Assembly: GCF_002949735.1 (NCBI RefSeq)
Contig: NZ_CP026681.1
Coordinates: 5,486,001-5,550,000, forward strand
Reading direction: 5' to 3'
Source of the DNA: Nostoc sp. 'Peltigera membranacea cyanobiont' N6
GTDB lineage: Bacteria > Cyanobacteriota > Cyanobacteriia > Cyanobacteriales > Nostocaceae
DNA: 64,000 nt
The notes below the pieces were generated by a model. The model searched no databases. It saw nothing but the letters and a program-made list of their open reading frames with translations, and was not told the origin of the DNA. Positions within the stretch are counted from its first letter, which is position 1. Each line of letters begins with the position of its first letter. This document shows positions 18,222 to 25,769 of the stretch, piece by piece. A program made the position numbers and the translations under genes.

Positions 18222-18548
18222 TCATCTATCTCTGTAAACTGCATTAATTACAATATCTTTGATACTCAGGTAAAGAATTAATAGCAACGATAAAAATTGC
18301 CCAAATTGAAGAATTGGATCTAAGCGCCAACCTTGAAAAAACAAGATTGTTCCAATTAACAACATTATAATTGGCGTAAATATAAGTTGGATAATGTAAA
18401 GGGCTAAAGCCCAACCTCTAAGCCTAGTTCCACGTTGGGATAACCAAGCTACTGTTAAAATCAAGTAAATAATTGCCCAGAGCAAATAAATAATTCCCAG
18501 TAGACTACCTGAATTTACTCCAAAGTTAACTTGAGCGAAAGTAAGCAT
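18222..18548 (-). CDS. Ycf66-family membrane protein
   Basis: 108 aa from the ATG at 18548; the frame continues upstream to a TTG at 18647 but the family usually begins near VNFGLNSAS, matched here by VNFGVNSGS. The hallmark FFQGWRLDPILQFGQFLS is present. Three to four hydrophobic helices are predicted (about residues 15-35, 45-68, 80-100). Ycf66 proteins occur in cyanobacteria and chloroplast genomes; their function is unknown. It lies just downstream of the cdv3-coaD pair on the same strand. Confidence 0.8.
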   Translation of the reverse strand: MLTFAQVNFGVNSGSLLGIIYLLWAIIYLILTVAWLSQRGTRLRGWALALYIIQLIFTPIIMLLIGTILFFQGWRLDPILQFGQFLSLLLILYLSIKDIVINAVYRDR

Positions 18549-18693
18549 TTCTAAAAAATCCTGCTTAATTACAAGCCAAAATATTAAATCTATTACCAGG
18601 TAGCTTCCCAAAAAGTTTTGTTTAATAAAAATTGTTGGGTTAAGCAATCGCGAAACCCAACTTATAATTTTTCCTCATCTCTTATTAGAACCT

Positions 18694-19362
18694 CTATTTC
18701 TTTTTGTTAGGAGGTGAATTGCGCTGCGTGAGATTATCAATTTGCAATTGTTGCCTTCCGTTGGTGACAATTCGCAACATATCTTTGAGATCCTGCTCGA
18801 TATTGCCCAAAATGCCATCAGCATAAGCATCAGCACCATCTTCAATGTCTTGAGCCTGAGCGATCGCAGTTTGCCTCATTTGCTCTAACTCTTGCTGACA
18901 AGCATACCGCTTGCGCTCAATCTCCGCGAGGGTTTCTTGCATTATTCCCTCGCACTCTTGTTGAACTTGTCGTCGCAGTTGTTCGGCTTCTTGTTCTGCC
19001 TGTTGAATAATATCGCTTTCAGCTAAAATTTGCGCTCTTTTTGCTTGCGCGGCCTCAACAACCTGCTGTCCATACTCTTCCGCTTCTAGCAGAATTTCAT
19101 CCTTTTGCTCAAGGATGGTTGCTGCTTCTTGAAAAAGTGATGGTAAAGCCAACCGGATGTAATCAAGCTGTTCCAGCAGCTTTTCTTCATCTATAAGAGT
19201 GCGTCCCGTCAGCGGAATCCTGAGACTAGAGAGAACTATTTCCTCTAGGCGGTTGAGTTCCTGCTGAATATCTACGCTTCCCTCTCCACCGAGATATTCT
19301 TCAGGGGGGGGATTGCTTCCGTTGAGATTGGGTTCAACATTGGAGAGTTGTGATTGTAACAT
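18694..19362 (-). CDS. DivIVA-like coiled-coil protein (Cdv3 type)
   Basis: 222 aa, almost wholly helical with long coiled coils (about 70-190: KDEILLEAEEYGQQVVEAAQAKRAQILAE, QQAEQEAEQLRRQVQQECEG). The N-terminal SVDIQQELNRLEEIVLSSLRIPLTGRTLIDEEKLLEQLD resembles cyanobacterial Cdv3, a DivIVA-like division-site placement protein. An F-type ATPase b-subunit-like coiled coil is the usual automatic mislabel. The first 91 bp overlap the 3' end of coaD in another frame, and no later in-frame ATG fits. The role in division is known for the family, not shown here. Confidence 0.82.
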   Translation of the reverse strand: MLQSQLSNVEPNLNGSNPPPEEYLGGEGSVDIQQELNRLEEIVLSSLRIPLTGRTLIDEEKLLEQLDYIRLALPSLFQEAATILEQKDEILLEAEEYGQQVVEAAQAKRAQILAESDIIQQAEQEAEQLRRQVQQECEGIMQETLAEIERKRYACQQELEQMRQTAIAQAQDIEDGADAYADGILGNIEQDLKDMLRIVTNGRQQLQIDNLTQRNSPPNKKK

Positions 19363-19823
19363 TGGTATATATCTAGGGCAATGTGTGGGGGAACGAGATG
19401 ATCGATAGAGCCGCCAAACCTTGCAATCTCTCTCACCACACTACTACTTAAAAAACTATACTCATTTGAGGTTGCTAAAAAAACTGTTTCTATTTGGGTA
19501 GAAAGAGTTTTATTGGTATGAGCCATTTGCAGTTCCACTTCAAAATCTGACACAGCCCGTAAACCCCGAAGCAAAACTTGTGCTTTTTGTATTTGGGCAT
19601 AGTTGACGGTAAGACCATCAAAGCTGTCTACTTCTACATTAGGTAGATGTTGTGTAGAAAGACGGATCTGCTCTAGCCGTTGTTGTACGCTAAAAAGTGG
19701 TGTTTTGTTCGGGTTCCGCAGTACAGCGACAATTACCCGCTCAAACAGGCGACTACCGCGCCCAATGAGGTCAAGGTGTCCCAAGGTGATGGGGTCGAAG
19801 CTACCAGGATAAATAGCAATCAC
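19272..19823 (-). CDS. coaD: Phosphopantetheine adenylyltransferase
   Basis: 183 aa from a GTG start; catalyses the penultimate step of coenzyme A synthesis (4'-phosphopantetheine + ATP to dephospho-CoA). The nucleotidyltransferase motif GSFDPITLGHLDLI starts at residue 7; RGLRAVSDFEVELQMA and the SSSVVREIARFGG block follow. The enzyme core is complete by about residue 160; the extra tail (NHNSPMLNPISTEAIPPLKN) is encoded in the 91-bp overlap with the downstream cdv3-like gene. The tail is likely not needed for catalysis. Confidence 0.96.
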   Translation of the reverse strand: MIAIYPGSFDPITLGHLDLIGRGSRLFERVIVAVLRNPNKTPLFSVQQRLEQIRLSTQHLPNVEVDSFDGLTVNYAQIQKAQVLLRGLRAVSDFEVELQMAHTNKTLSTQIETVFLATSNEYSFLSSSVVREIARFGGSIDHLVPPHIALDIYQCYNHNSPMLNPISTEAIPPLKNISVEREA

Positions 19824-20086
19824 AATTTTAGATATATCAAAGTTGTTTAGGTGATTATATCGAAACTCTTTTGTGTAACTTACTCAAATTTACCATCTTG
19901 CGCTCTGAGCAAGAATGGTAAACTCAATTGTTTTAGTGACACAAGTTATGCTCAACTAGGCGTTAGGAATTAGACTCCTAAATATGGATGCTGGATTTTA
20001 AGTGTAATTCTAGTATTCGAGATCCAAGAAACTCCGTACTTAGCAAAGTGCGCGGGTAGTTAACGAACTTTTCTAGGTAATTTCTC

Positions 20087-20962
20087 ATGGCACTGGATTT
20101 TTCCACCTTGCTCTTGGCGTTTCAATTTACTTCTCCAGGGCCCATTCTGGTGAAATTAGGGCCACTAAGTATCCGATGGTATGGCTTATTGATTGCCACA
20201 GCAGTGTTAATTGGCGTAATTCTTTCCCAGGAGTTGGCAAAGCGCCGTAACGTCAATCCTGAGTTGCTAGGCGATTTGTTTTTTTGGTTATTGATTGGGG
20301 CAATTCCCGGCGCACGGCTATATTACGTTCTATTTGAATGGTCTAAATATGCCCCAACTCCGGGAAAAATCTTTGCTATCTGGGAAGGAGGTATTGCCAT
20401 TCACGGAGCAATTATTGGTGGCGTTATAGCTGCGTTAATCTTTGCCAAAATCAAGCAGGTTTCTTTCTGGCAACTGGCAGATTTAGTAGCGCCTTCGCTG
20501 ATTTTAGGGCAAGCGATCGGACGTTGGGGCAATTTCTTTAATTCTGAAGCTTTTGGCGATCCTACTGATTTACCCTGGAAGCTGTATATTCCACCAGACC
20601 ATCGTCCTCTAGCTTATGCTAGTTTCGATTACTTCCATCCCACCTTTTTGTACGAATCTCTGTGGGATTTAATGGTGTTTGCGCTACTAATCACATTGTT
20701 TTTTCGGTCTTTATCCGGTAAGCCGCGTTTGAAGGTAGGTACGCTGTTTTTAGTTTACTGGCCAGCCTACAGCTTAGGACGCTTGTGGATTGAAGGTTTC
20801 CGCACTGATAGCTTGATGCTGGGGCCATTACGGATGGCACAAGTAGTAAGTAGTTTAGGAATTTTATTAGGATTAGTTGGATTAGCTTGGCTTTACTTAC
20901 TCAAACGCCCTTTACCCGATGTAGTGACTACTCCCAAGGGAAATGGAGAGATGAGGGGATAA
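20087..20962 (+). CDS. lgt: Prolipoprotein diacylglyceryl transferase
   Basis: 291 aa inner-membrane enzyme that transfers diacylglycerol from phosphatidylglycerol to the lipobox Cys of prolipoproteins. About seven transmembrane helices. The Lgt signature GRWGNFFNSEAFG is at about 146-158; IRWYGLLIA, GGIAIHGAIIGG and RLWIEGFRTDSL are also conserved. The gene is followed at 253 bp by cobM on the same strand. Confidence 0.96.
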   Translation: MALDFSTLLLAFQFTSPGPILVKLGPLSIRWYGLLIATAVLIGVILSQELAKRRNVNPELLGDLFFWLLIGAIPGARLYYVLFEWSKYAPTPGKIFAIWEGGIAIHGAIIGGVIAALIFAKIKQVSFWQLADLVAPSLILGQAIGRWGNFFNSEAFGDPTDLPWKLYIPPDHRPLAYASFDYFHPTFLYESLWDLMVFALLITLFFRSLSGKPRLKVGTLFLVYWPAYSLGRLWIEGFRTDSLMLGPLRMAQVVSSLGILLGLVGLAWLYLLKRPLPDVVTTPKGNGEMRG

Positions 20963-20964
20963 GG

Positions 20965-21072
20965 GGGATGAGGGAGCAGGGGAAGCAGGGGAAGCAGGGG
21001 AAGCAGGGGAAGAAGAACTATTGATTATTACCCCATTCCCAATTTCCAATTCGCAATTCGCAATTCCCAATT
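20965..21072. repeat. GGGAAGCA and CAATTCG/CAATTCC repeats
   Basis: Tandem GGGAAGCA units at about 20980-21010 and seven-base CAATTCG/CAATTCC units at about 21045-21072. Further on, GCCCC (21096-21100) pairs with GGGC (21114-21117) in an AT-looped hairpin that precedes cobM. Confidence 0.75.
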
Positions 21073-21215
21073 CTCAATTACCAAAAATAAAAAATGCCCC
21101 AGAATATTTTCTAGGGCTTAACCAGGGTGCATCTACCATTACTCTCTACTAGAGAAAGAGGGAGAATCCGGAAAGATACTGAGAAAATATCAAAAAAGTT
21201 TTTTGAGGGATTGTC

Positions 21216-22034
21216 ATGGGTTCTTCTAAAAGTGAATATACAGAAAACCTGAGTTATAAAAAAACACTATATGCCATAGAACCATCTGTGTATATTGTGG
21301 GAGCAGGCCCTGGAGATCCTGATTTATTGACGGTGAAGGCGCAGAAACTTCTGGCTGTTGCTGATGTGATTTTATTTGCTGATTCTCTAATACCCGAACA
21401 GATTTTAGAACTTTGCCGAGAAGATGCGGAAATAATTAGAACTGCGAATCAGACTTTAGAAGAGATTGTGCCGATTATGATTGATAGGGTGCGATCGCAA
21501 CAAAAATCTGTCGTCCGTCTCCATTCTGGCGATCCTAGTCTCTACAGCGCCATCCACGAGCAAATGCACCTCCTTGCTGAGGCAAATATTCCTTTTGAAG
21601 TCATACCTGGTATCAGCGCTTTTCAAGCTGCTGCTGCCAAACTCAAAGTAGAACTAACTGTACCAGGTTTAGTCCAAACTATCATTTTGACCCGCATCAG
21701 TGGACGTACAGAAGTCCCTGCCACTGAAGAACTAGCTTCTCTCGCGGCACATCAAGCTAGCCTTTGCTTATATCTCAGTGCGCGTCATGTCGAAAATGCC
21801 CAAGCTAAACTACTCGAACATTACCCAGCCGAAACCCCCATTGCAATTTGCTTTCGCATCGGATGGCCGGATGAGAAAATTAAGGTTGTCCCTCTGAATG
21901 AAATGGCGGAATGTACTCATAAAGAAGAATTAATTCGTACTACGCTTTATATAATTAGTCCAGCCCTCTCGACAGCAAAAGGGCGATCGCGTTTATATCA
22001 TCCCGAACATAGTCATCTATTTCGTTCAGAGTAG
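21216..22034 (+). CDS. cobM: Precorrin-4 C11-methyltransferase
   Basis: 272 aa SAM-dependent uroporphyrin-III-type methylase in cobalamin (B12) synthesis. The family signature VYIVGAGPGDPDLLTVKAQKLL starts near residue 26; RLHSGDPSLYSAIHEQM and VIPGISAFQAAAA follow. ELTVPGLVQTIILTR is typical of CobM/CbiF. A GAGGGA ribosome binding site lies 6-7 bases before the ATG. I saw no cobalamin riboswitch in the 253-bp leader. Confidence 0.94.
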   Translation: MGSSKSEYTENLSYKKTLYAIEPSVYIVGAGPGDPDLLTVKAQKLLAVADVILFADSLIPEQILELCREDAEIIRTANQTLEEIVPIMIDRVRSQQKSVVRLHSGDPSLYSAIHEQMHLLAEANIPFEVIPGISAFQAAAAKLKVELTVPGLVQTIILTRISGRTEVPATEELASLAAHQASLCLYLSARHVENAQAKLLEHYPAETPIAICFRIGWPDEKIKVVPLNEMAECTHKEELIRTTLYIISPALSTAKGRSRLYHPEHSHLFRSE

Positions 22035-22056
22035 TCCAATAAATATAGCAACAGAG

Positions 22057-22473
22057 ATGTCAATACCGAAAAAAGGTACCAGAAAAATAATAGTTGATGG
22101 AGAACCATTCATCTGGCTAATCCGAAGACAAGCTACTAACTCTCAAGCAGACGATCCTGAAGGACATCTCCATGTTGCCGTAGAACACGCTACTGAGTCA
22201 GGCTCAGTATTAGTGGTTATTACTGATAGGTTTCATCCACAAGGGTACAGCCTCATTAATAGCGAACTAGTGCCAATACAACCTCAAGATGGATCGGGAG
22301 AGATTCGGGCTTGGAGTATTGAGCGGAGGTATGAAATAACCGCAGTAACACCAAAAGACGTAGCGTTATGGATAAAACAAGCTATGCAAATAGGATGGTT
22401 GCCTAGAAAGTCAGGTATAACCTTTGAGGTTAACGTTATTGGCAGTAGTATTAAAAAATCTATCTGCAACTAG
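22057..22473 (+). CDS. Conserved-looking protein of unknown function
   Basis: 138 aa; not recognised. It has no signal peptide or membrane segment. Visible blocks are GTRKIIVDGEPFIWLIRRQ near the start, HLHVAVEHATESGSVLVVITDRFH, and a Trp-containing C-terminal half (VTPKDVALWIKQAMQIGWLP). The compact alpha/beta pattern with an early WLIRRQ and late WI..A...GW resembles small proteins found beside toxin or phage genes, but none is adjacent here. It begins 22 bp after cobM, so cotranscription is likely. Confidence 0.7.
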   Translation: MSIPKKGTRKIIVDGEPFIWLIRRQATNSQADDPEGHLHVAVEHATESGSVLVVITDRFHPQGYSLINSELVPIQPQDGSGEIRAWSIERRYEITAVTPKDVALWIKQAMQIGWLPRKSGITFEVNVIGSSIKKSICN

Positions 22474-22586
22474 GGAAAAAATACCCTTAAATTTTTATTA
22501 GCAAAAACTTTTAGCATATTAAACTGTACTCTACTTTTAGATAAACTTAACAGTGTGAATAAAATTCAAATTTCTAATTCAGTAAT

Positions 22587-22940
22587 ATGCCATTAATTAA
22601 AGTACAAACTTCTGTATCCGCTCCTGAAAAAGCCGAAATTGAGTCAATGCTTTTAAACCTATCAGCCAAGTTAGCAAAACATTTGGGAAAACCAGAATCC
22701 TATGTAATGACTGCTTTTGAGCCAGAAATCCCTATGACTTTTGCGGGGAATACAGACCCGGTTTGCTACATTGAAATTAAGAGCATTGGCACGATGAAAC
22801 CAGAGCAAACCGCAGCGATGAGTCAAGACTTTTGCCAGCAAATTAACCAAACTCTAGGCGTGCCGAAAAATCGCATTTACATTGAGTTTGCAGACGCTAA
22901 GGGTGCAATGTGGGGCTGGAATGGCACAACCTTTGGTTAA
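22587..22940 (+). CDS. MIF/phenylpyruvate tautomerase-related protein
   Basis: 117 aa, tautomerase superfamily (macrophage migration inhibitory factor type). It begins MPLIKVQTS, giving the catalytic N-terminal proline after Met removal. The family pattern continues with KHLGKPESYVMTAF, NTDPVCYIEIKSIG and the C-terminal RIYIEFADAKGAMWGWNGTTFG. The likely activity is keto-enol tautomerisation of phenylpyruvate-like substrates; the physiological role in cyanobacteria is not established. Confidence 0.92.
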   Translation: MPLIKVQTSVSAPEKAEIESMLLNLSAKLAKHLGKPESYVMTAFEPEIPMTFAGNTDPVCYIEIKSIGTMKPEQTAAMSQDFCQQINQTLGVPKNRIYIEFADAKGAMWGWNGTTFG

Positions 22941-23019
22941 TTCCCCGTCTTCTTTGGTCAAGACTAACTCGATCTAGCAGGTGTAGGATAGAGATCCTAC
23001 ATCAACTCATGATTTTTTT

Positions 23020-24114
23020 ATGTCTGCTACGCCTCTTGTCTCTCAGGTTGACTCACACAACCCAGAAAAATCAGAATTAATCCCTCCCCTTCTCGGTGCT
23101 TCTCTGGCGGAGTTAAGCGCTTGGGTGCAGCAACAAGGACAACCTGCTTACAGAGGAAAGCAACTGCATGAATGGATCTATGATAAGGGAGTGCGATCGC
23201 TAGCTGATATTTCTGTTTTCTCTAAGCAATGGCGTGCGGAAGTCGCAGAAATCCCCATTGGGCGCTCAATTTTACATTACCGCTCTGAGGCTCCTGATGG
23301 CACTGTCAAATATCTTTTACAATTAACAGACGGCCAAATTATTGAAACTGTTGGTATTCCCACCTTTGCAGAAAGGGGAGAAGGCCCAAAAGCCCGTCTG
23401 ACAGTTTGCGTCTCTACTCAGGTGGGTTGCCCGATGGCGTGTGATTTCTGTGCTACTGGTAAGGGAGGCTATAAGCGCAACCTAGCACGGCATGAAATTA
23501 TCGATCAAGTGTTAACTGTGCAAGAAGATTTTCAGCAACGAGTTAGCAATGTTGTGTTTATGGGACTAGGTGAACCGTTGTTGAATACTGAGAATGTCTT
23601 AGCAGCCCTGAAATCTCTAAATCAAGATATCGGTATAGGACAGCGATCGCTTACAGTTTCTACAGTTGGTATTCGCGATCGCATTCGTGAGTTCGCGCAA
23701 AATAATTTGCAAATCACTCTCGCGGTTAGTCTCCACGCACCCAACCAAGCACTACGAGAAAAACTCATCCCCAGCGCCCGCGCCTATCCTCTAGAAGATT
23801 TGTTGGCTGAATGCCGAGAATATGTAGAAATCACTGGACGGCGCGTTACCTTTGAATATGTTCTCCTGGCTGGTGTCAACGATTTACCAGAACACGCATT
23901 AGAACTTTCAAAATGTATGCGAGGATTTCAATGTCATGTGAATTTGATTCCTTACAACCCCATTCAAGAAGTAGACTATAAACGCCCCAACCGCGATCGC
24001 ATTGAAGCATTTGTCAACGTCCTTAAGCAACAAAATACTGCTGTTAGTGTGCGTTATTCTCGTGGTTTAGAAGCCGATGCTGCTTGCGGACAATTAAGAG
24101 CAAGTAAGAATTAA
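23020..24114 (+). CDS. rlmN: 23S rRNA (adenine-2503-C2)-methyltransferase RlmN
   Basis: 364 aa radical-SAM methylase that modifies 23S rRNA A2503 (and some tRNA A37). The iron-sulfur CxxxCxxC is C137, C141, C144 within GCPMACDFCATGKGG; the methyl-carrying Cys near the C-terminus is in DAACGQLRASKN (about 356). GEPLLN and the SVGI-like VSTVGI segment are present. A short perfect hairpin (TGTAGGAT-AGAG-ATCCTACA, 22982-23001) lies in the leader 18 bp before the ATG and could affect translation. Confidence 0.96.
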   Translation: MSATPLVSQVDSHNPEKSELIPPLLGASLAELSAWVQQQGQPAYRGKQLHEWIYDKGVRSLADISVFSKQWRAEVAEIPIGRSILHYRSEAPDGTVKYLLQLTDGQIIETVGIPTFAERGEGPKARLTVCVSTQVGCPMACDFCATGKGGYKRNLARHEIIDQVLTVQEDFQQRVSNVVFMGLGEPLLNTENVLAALKSLNQDIGIGQRSLTVSTVGIRDRIREFAQNNLQITLAVSLHAPNQALREKLIPSARAYPLEDLLAECREYVEITGRRVTFEYVLLAGVNDLPEHALELSKCMRGFQCHVNLIPYNPIQEVDYKRPNRDRIEAFVNVLKQQNTAVSVRYSRGLEADAACGQLRASKN

Positions 24115-24256
24115 ACTTATTGCAATCAGTAAGTTTAATTACTTTGACCTTGCAGATATCTGGACGTTAATCGCAATTGCTGCAAAATAGACTGCGGTAA
24201 AAATTGTTATATTAAGGTTAAGCGATCGCTCAACCCAACCCATAGCAAATAACTGT

Positions 24257-24727
24257 ATGTTGAATCGCCTATTGATGCTTAAACTGTGGCTACTAGTGAT
24301 TGTTGTTGCAAAAACTTTGCTGATTAATTCTCCTGCTTATGGACAAATAATTCAGACAAATCCTCAGCAACCTGAGTCTTTTCAAGAAAGAATCAGACAA
24401 CAACAAGAGGAGCAAAATCAGCAAACACAAGAAAAAATGAAGGAAACATGGCTACGGCTAAACCTTCAGGAACCACAACTACAACAACAGCAGAGAATAC
24501 AACAGCAACAATTTAGACTACAACGGCAAGAAATGATCCGCCAGCAACAATTTAGACTACAACAGCAAGAAACTAGATTACAACAGCAAGAATTTTCACG
24601 ACAGCAACAACTGAGAATACAAGATCAACAACTTAGACAAGATCAACAAATTAGACAACAGCAAGAGTTAAGATTACAAGAACAGAGACGACAGCAACAA
24701 CTCAGACAACATAAGGGTAACTTGTAA
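24257..24727 (+). CDS. Secreted Gln/Arg-rich low-complexity protein
   Basis: 156 aa. An N-terminal signal peptide (MLNRLLMLKLWLLVIVVAK, ending AYG at about 29) is followed by about 125 residues dominated by Gln with regular Arg/Leu/Glu, for example RLQQQETRLQQQEFSRQQQ. The pattern QQ(Q/E)xRLQ repeats every 7-10 residues and should form a long charged coiled coil. No catalytic motif is present. Function unknown; such proteins may be envelope structural or scaffold proteins. The repeat is built from caacaa-type codons, not from a perfect DNA repeat. Confidence 0.7.
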   Translation: MLNRLLMLKLWLLVIVVAKTLLINSPAYGQIIQTNPQQPESFQERIRQQQEEQNQQTQEKMKETWLRLNLQEPQLQQQQRIQQQQFRLQRQEMIRQQQFRLQQQETRLQQQEFSRQQQLRIQDQQLRQDQQIRQQQELRLQEQRRQQQLRQHKGNL

Positions 24728-24810
24728 AGTAAACTCTTCAAAATTTACGATCGTTAACTTTGATTATTAAAAATTAGAGAAAATATTTTCCAATTTTTAA
24801 TTTCTATTAT

Positions 24811-24990
24811 CTAGCGCTTTGCATAAATCCCAGGTGCATAAGCCTCGATGACTTTGCCCGTGCGGGTGCAACTAATCATCAAGTAGTCACAACTAGAGCA
24901 TTGTGTGCGAGTCAATTGACTATCAGAAATATAATAACGTTCTGCTTGGCAGCCACAATTTGGGCAGTAAATCTTTTGTACTGTCTGCAT
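24811..24990 (-). CDS. Small zinc-ribbon protein
   Basis: 59 aa, ATG at 24990, stop at 24811. The sequence contains four Cys in two zinc-knuckle pairs, YCPNCGC (residues 8-14) and CSSCDY (31-36), then Cys41. This is a compact zinc ribbon followed by a basic tail ending GIYAKR. Similar small proteins in cyanobacteria are often auto-named as PriA-like zinc fragments without support. Binding of nucleic acid or a protein partner is plausible but not demonstrated. Confidence 0.72.
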   Translation of the reverse strand: MQTVQKIYCPNCGCQAERYYISDSQLTRTQCSSCDYLMISCTRTGKVIEAYAPGIYAKR

Positions 24991-25493
24991 TTTAAAACCC
25001 CTAGTTGTAAATCTTTTTTATTTGAGAAAACTGCTAGTTAAAGTAGCAATAATTTTGGTTTGACCCAACTTAACAAACAACCTTAATATTGGCTGATTAT
25101 TTTAAACAAAATTTCATGTTTGAAAACTTTTCGATATCTTTGTACATTATCCTAGAATTTAAGCGATCTTACCCTCCTACTTTAGATACAGAAATTATTT
25201 TCTAATTAAATCCCGCTTAGATATTTACTGATCCCTATGATGAATGCCTTGAGAGAGCCTTATTTATAGTCATTTCTGACTAATACAAAAAAAGCTGTTC
25301 TTGTATTCAAAAATTAAAACCAATAAATTACTGTATCTTTAGTCACAAAATATTTATCTTAAGATTTAGTTAATATTTGCTGATAAGATTATGACGTTAA
25401 GTTCTAGTGAGATAATTTAACCAAAATTAGCATACTTACGAGACATCGTAAATTTACGGAATTTACCCATCTTAAATTTTCGCAGACAACCTT

Positions 25494-25628
25494 AGGGACT
25501 TCCAAAAAATAAAATATACAGTAGGGTGTGTTAGGCGAAAGCCGTAACGCACCGAGATATCTGGCGGTGCGTTAGCGACAGCGTAACGCACCCTACAAAA
25601 TTGGATATTTTTTTAATTGGAAGTCCCT
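25494..25628. mobile_element. MITE-like element, family A copy 1
   Basis: 135 bp bounded by AGGGACTTCCAA and TTGGAAGTCCCT (perfect 12-bp terminal inverted repeats), with AT-rich shoulders and a GC-rich core of nested palindromes containing GTGCGTTAGCGACAGCG. No ORF. Read on the reverse strand, its first 50 bp match copy 2 (29568-29661) nearly base for base. Confidence 0.85.
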
Positions 25629-25678
25629 TAACAGAATCCTCTGCAAGAGTGGAACTAATACGGTTCGGTTAAGGCAAG

Positions 25679-25743
25679 AGACGCGATAAATCGCCGTCTC
25701 TACAAAGGACTGATTATTGTAGAGACGGTGATTTATCGCGTCT
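25679..25743. repeat. Long inverted repeat after uvrC
   Basis: 26-bp arms at 25679-25704 (starting AGACGCGATAAATCG) and 25718-25743 (ending GATTTATCGCGTCT) with one mismatch, around a 13-bp loop. It lies 27 bp beyond the uvrC stop and could terminate that transcript. The arm ends (GTCTCTACA/TGTAGAGAC) resemble those of the palindrome at 18181-18206. Confidence 0.85.
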
Positions 25744-25769
25744 TTGGATCTTATTTTCTATTAGTATTC

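Larger units (their letters stand above)
24991..25769. other. Repeat-rich intergenic region before uvrC 3' end
   Basis: 779 bp. The first 500 bp are AT-rich without a supportable gene. Then come a MITE-like element (25494-25628) and a 65-bp inverted repeat (25679-25743). The region separates the divergently placed zinc-ribbon gene start and the 3' end of uvrC. Confidence 0.7.

Noticed and set aside
20963..21215. Cobalamin riboswitch before cobM
   Set aside because: The B12-box sequence is missing; only a simple hairpin and repeats are present.
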